DNA from: Kwoniella bestiolae CBS 10118
Lineage: Eukaryota > Basidiomycota > Tremellomycetes > Tremellales > Cryptococcaceae
Length of the DNA: 64,000 nucleotides
NCBI RefSeq assembly: GCF_000512585.2
Contig: NC_089247.1
Coordinates: forward strand, 1,426,001 to 1,490,000
Reading direction: 5' to 3'
Shown here: positions 60,531 to 64,000 of the stretch, piece after piece
How positions within the stretch are numbered: the first letter of the stretch is position 1
How the letters are laid out: each line of letters opens with the position of its first letter
Program-made: the position numbers and the translations under genes
Notes under the pieces: generated by a model
Databases searched by the model: none
Told to the model about the DNA's origin: nothing
The model's input: the letters and a program-made list of their open reading frames with translations, nothing else

Positions 60531-61695
60531 TCCTCCCTCTCCCAGTGACGAAAGTCGTCACAGCTCGTGCAATTTGATTCAGGAAAATTATTACGTAACT
60601 CAACCGAAATTCGATGAATGTGGTTTTCATGCATTCAAGAGATCTCACTCTCGCTTTACACGCTACCATCCTTCAGAAGACGCTGTTAGTTATGCTATGA
60701 ATCCACCAAATAAACAGTTGGCTTTCAGTATAGCCTGGCTCATCGAAAAATGCCAAGTTCTGGTCTCTCTCCTTATGCCGAAATTCGTCACAACCTCTTA
60801 TCCAGTCTTTCCACTGACTATACCTGAGTTGGATTTCCCATTTCCCTAACAGCGGTTTTAAGGAAGTAGGCTCCTTCTCCTCCTATGCCCAAAGTCGTCA
60901 CAGGGGAATATTCGACGTCCGTCTTGTTCATTCTTGACATACGTAGTACTTCTTCTTTGAAGCATATTGAACGTTCCTTCACCCTCGTAGCTGTCGAGCC
61001 CTTTTGCTCACCGAGAAAGGCACAAGAAGAAAATCTCCTTCCCCTTCCTCCAATGACGCAAGTCGTAACAGATGCGATATCGTAATTTATGCTGTACACA
61101 ATCTCGTATGAATCTCATGTTCTGGCAAGCCGTCGGCGATTTCGCCCCCTCTTCCTTCTATGCCGAAATTCGTCACAATGCTGCAATTAAGGTCACTTAG
61201 TACCTTTCGATGCTAATTTGAGTACATATTCCAAACCGCTAAATCCTGAATATCATCCCTTCTCTTCCTCTGACGGCAGTCGCCACAAACATCAATGCTT
61301 TGATCAATAGTTCAGCTTTCCATCCAACGCTGAAGAAAGAGCTCACCACGCCGAGGCATTCTGTACCATTCCTCCCTTTCCTTCCTCTGACCACAGTCGT
61401 CAGAACCGTTCCTATCAAGGATTCTCTCTTCCATCTCCACCGATGATAATACATCGCCTAGCCCCTTTCCATCCTATGACGAAAGTCATCATAGTATCAT
61501 CTTCACTGTACACAGGGGCTATCCTGAGTAGATGCCCAGCTTGGGAGGGACAAGGGGACCTGTAATGTCCCCCTCCTCTCTTAGGACCAAAGTCGTCATA
61601 GTGCTCTTCGGTGAAGGCATACGATCCTAACTGCGGTACACCTCATGGACCTTAGGCGTCTCTCTCCTCTTGAAACGAAATCTTTGACTATCATA
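60531..61695 (+). repeat. Array of about ten pyrimidine-tract plus palindrome elements, unassigned
   Basis: Nine clear copies and one decayed copy, all in the same orientation, of a 12-20 nt C/T tract followed by a 15-bp core with consensus TGACGAAAGTCGTCA and usually CACA, CAGA or TAG after it. Cores start at 60546, 60776, 60886, 61054, 61161, 61271, 61388, 61477, 61584 and (decayed) about 61671. Spacing is mostly 89-117 bp, with 168 and 230 where copies may be lost. The perfect core is an inverted repeat (TGACGA-AAG-TCGTCA). The right half is better kept than the left, and the sequence between cores is not conserved. No ORF runs through the array. Confidence 0.8.
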
Positions 61696-62335
61696 ATCAC
61701 TTATGACATCGTATACAATACCAGCTGCCAGGTTGACCTCTCCGTCTTAGACGATATACATGGCAACAGCGGATACCGTAAGGTGGATTTTGCTGCGAGA
61801 TGAGCTTCAATCTTGTGGTTATGGGAGCAGCCACACAAGCTTCATGTTGACATGTGATAATACATGTTGTTCGCCTATGAGCGACAGTACGAGCATGTTC
61901 GTACCCGATCCAGCGGGATGAAGATTGTGACTTAAGACGTGTATCGTCCATCTGCGCAAGTGCTCTTGTGATTCCATTGTACGGGAACCTGTTCGCTCGC
62001 TGATTAGCCCTGCGTTCTATCTGCATACTAGGATGCACCGTGGGCCTTTGCATATACTGATTTATACAGGGTGGCAGTGGCGCTCGGCGATGTCCGCCAC
62101 CTTAAAACCTTATTCACCATATATAGGGGCGGGGGTATTTTTCTTGACATAACATCGTTGAATGGCCACGACTTCCACGCATAGCGAAACTCTGAGCTGA
62201 CAGCGACAGAACGTGGGCTACGGGAGTCAGATGAGTCAAAGAATGATGTGACACAGAGCGAATGAAGGGCCGTAACACCTGATCTTTCGCTGTCAGCTAT
62301 ATAGAGAAAAAAATACTCTGCTTTCAAGAAAGAAC
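61696..62335. other. Gene-free stretch before tRNA-Arg
   Basis: About 640 bp; only short overlapping ORFs without recognisable content. Confidence 0.5.
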
Positions 62336-62424
62336 GCCCTGTTAGCACAGCTGGTAGTGCGTCAGACTTCTAACATCATTCTGTTGTCATCTGAAGGTCG
62401 CGGGTTCGAGCCCCGCATGGGGTT
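62336..62424 (+). tRNA. tRNA-Arg(TCT) with intron
   Basis: Acceptor GCCCTGT pairs with ATGGGGT (with G-T wobbles), D-arm GCAC/GTGC, anticodon stem TCAGA with TCTGA, loop CTTCTAA with anticodon TCT at 62369-62371, T-arm GCGGG-TTCGAGC-CCCGC. A 16-nt intron (62373-62388) follows the base after the anticodon. The mature body is 73 nt. A TTTAATTTTTT run lies just downstream. Confidence 0.92.
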
Positions 62425-64000
62425 TAATTTTTTCCCATGTCGATCAACGTCCGGGCATTTCTTGCCTCTTTCCTTGTCTTTTTGCGTCCCGTGTTAAGAC
62501 TGCCACGTGTGAATGGTCCTAAAACATGCTTATGGTAGTCGCAGATCTCGCCAAACATCCTTATCGGACCATACGACTGATGCCCGTTTGTGTACGGACG
62601 TCGGAAAAGCATCTTGTTGGACTTGTCTTATGGACCGGTCATATCTACTTTGTGTGTGAGGTCCGATCGCTGCCGACCGTGACCTGTAACTAGATTGTTC
62701 CTTTTGGACTGGCTGTCAAGCAAGACTGGCATCTAAACTATAACATATCACGAGCTGAGCGACCGAGGCCCCCTTCCTGAGGCAAATAAATGGTCATGGA
62801 CAGGATACCCGCTCATGTCGAATCTCGTCAACACCTCACCCCGTAGCGACTGCCAGATCTACATGCGATTTAGTTCCCGGACCTGAACACGACCGCGATC
62901 TACATCTGATGCATCCAAATCAATGTATTGCGGTGGAAAAGGGGTCGAATACAGGCCTCGTAGGCAGCGTTCTTGCCCAGAGATTGGTGTCATGATGTGA
63001 TTCTCTCAAGATCTAGATTGTGCCGTCATCTAGCAAATCTGTCATTATCGGCTCGGTCTTGCAGACGATGCGGGCTGCATCATGTCGCCCGAATGATCTA
63101 TAGCGTGATACTCATTACGACTTTCGCGGGAGTGAAAGCAGCGAGGGTGGGTGTCCGTCCCAATCGAAATAGAAATCGGTCAGTCTCGTATTTTTACAAT
63201 GGTGCGGGTTTACGTAAGCAGACCAAAATTTTACATCGTGCTGCACCTTCTCGATTCTCTAGGTATTTTCATACATTCTCTTACATCCATACACAACCAA
63301 AGCTATGCGACATATGAATTGGACATGATGGAAAGCTTCTGTCATATTACATCGGAGAGTATCCAAGACTTCAGGTGGTACTGGATCGGTTTTGCCGCCA
63401 ATACAGTTTCATGTCTGTAGAGTGGCATTTTTGCCTGTCGACTATGACAGGCGCTTCGGAATTACGTTACATTATATGAGTTGACTACATCATTAGGATT
63501 GTTAGGCAGCGTTGCACAGAGAAGGTAGAGACCATCGGAGACACTGTAATGGATAGGAAAGCATACTCGATAAGGCGCGATGTTCATCAATGGAGCTGAC
63601 ATGTCGCACCGCTCTGAGTATCTCGCGCTCAGATTGGCGTTTATCGGTATCGTTGCATAGGCCGCTTTCTTCTTCCTGCTTGGTCTCAAGTCATGTTCAG
63701 CATCAAGACACATGATCAGAGACACCTGAGTCCTGATCAGGCGGAAAAACGCGGCTCATAAACGTTGCATACGGTTAATTGAGGCCAACAAGGTGTCGAT
63801 TAGGGTTTTACGACACATCGTCAAACGATGGTCCATCAATGCTCTCGAAAGGCCTCTGCGAGCTGGGGGAGGTGGTTAATGAGTGGGGAGGGGATACTAG
63901 AGGACCGTCCAGATGCAAAAGAGAGCTGACTTGGCCCTTCAAAGCGAGTGCGAAGCGAGGAAAGTTGGGTAAAAATAGAGCAACTTTGAAAAAACTAAAC
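62425..64000. other. Gene-free right end of window
   Basis: About 1.6 kb. ORFs up to 114 codons (62973-63317) lack family features and splice support. No transposon terminus, rRNA or further tRNA was recognised. Confidence 0.5.

Noticed and set aside
60505..61454. Short ORFs across the palindrome array with recurring TKVVT-like or TTFVIG-like peptides
   Set aside because: The recurring peptides simply reflect the repeated DNA core; spacings are not multiples of three and stops interrupt every frame, so a repeat protein is unlikely.
60531..61695. CRISPR-like array
   Set aside because: Repeats are degenerate, 15 bp, with irregular spacing, in a eukaryotic genome and without cas genes.

Overview
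The window comes from a basidiomycete yeast nucleus, most likely Tremellales (Cryptococcus/Kwoniella group). The genes are dense and mostly cut by many short introns (about 50-100 nt, GTRNGT donors, CTRAY-like branch sites, YAG acceptors). The gene set is typical of that group: a Ras-responsive adenylate cyclase with leucine-rich repeats, a cell-wall alpha-1,3-glucan synthase, a Wee1 kinase and an MGAT5-like glycosyltransferase. All exon models were built by hand from splice signals and reading-frame continuity. Each model closes to a whole number of codons.

Layout. 1-5750 (-): N-terminal 1,837 codons of adenylate cyclase, running off the left edge. 6824-9889 (-): PWP2, a ribosome-biogenesis WD40 protein. 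10235-12666 (+): a long coiled-coil protein. 12889-13693 (-): a PBN1/PIG-X-like GPI-mannosyltransferase subunit. 14094-15622 (+): a GPATCH11-like G-patch protein. 16119-24204 (-): alpha-1,3-glucan synthase in 12 exons, with 3.1 kb of gene-free DNA upstream. 27334-28554 (-): mitochondrial ribosomal protein mL38. 29617-31705 (+): a type II membrane GT18-like glycosyltransferase.

32259-39720 is a block bounded by two tRNA-His(GTG) genes in inverted orientation. It holds an ornithine decarboxylase antizyme (+), which can only be decoded by a +1 ribosomal frameshift at GTT-TGA, and a convergent USP4/15/UBP12-type deubiquitinase (-). Then come a Bax-inhibitor-1 family protein (39967-41015 +), a pepsin-type aspartic protease (41833-43833 +), a Wee1/Swe1 kinase (44432-48264 -), a basic orphan protein (49794-51050 -), an orphan that may carry an AF4/FMR2-type C-terminal domain (53615-55572 +), a SIRT4-like sirtuin with an 8-nt microexon (56232-57988 +) and a second orphan (58435-59957 -).

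The right end (59958-64000) has no convincing protein gene. It holds a tRNA-Arg(TCT) with an intron. It also holds an array of about ten degenerate copies of a 15-bp palindromic motif, each behind a pyrimidine tract and spaced about 90-230 bp apart, which I cannot assign to any known element.

Functional themes are cAMP signalling, cell wall and surface glycans (AGS1, PBN1, GT18), ribosome biogenesis and translation (PWP2, mL38, tRNAs), protein turnover and polyamine control (antizyme, USP) and the cell cycle (Wee1). No virus, transposon ORF or bacterial-type operon was recognised.
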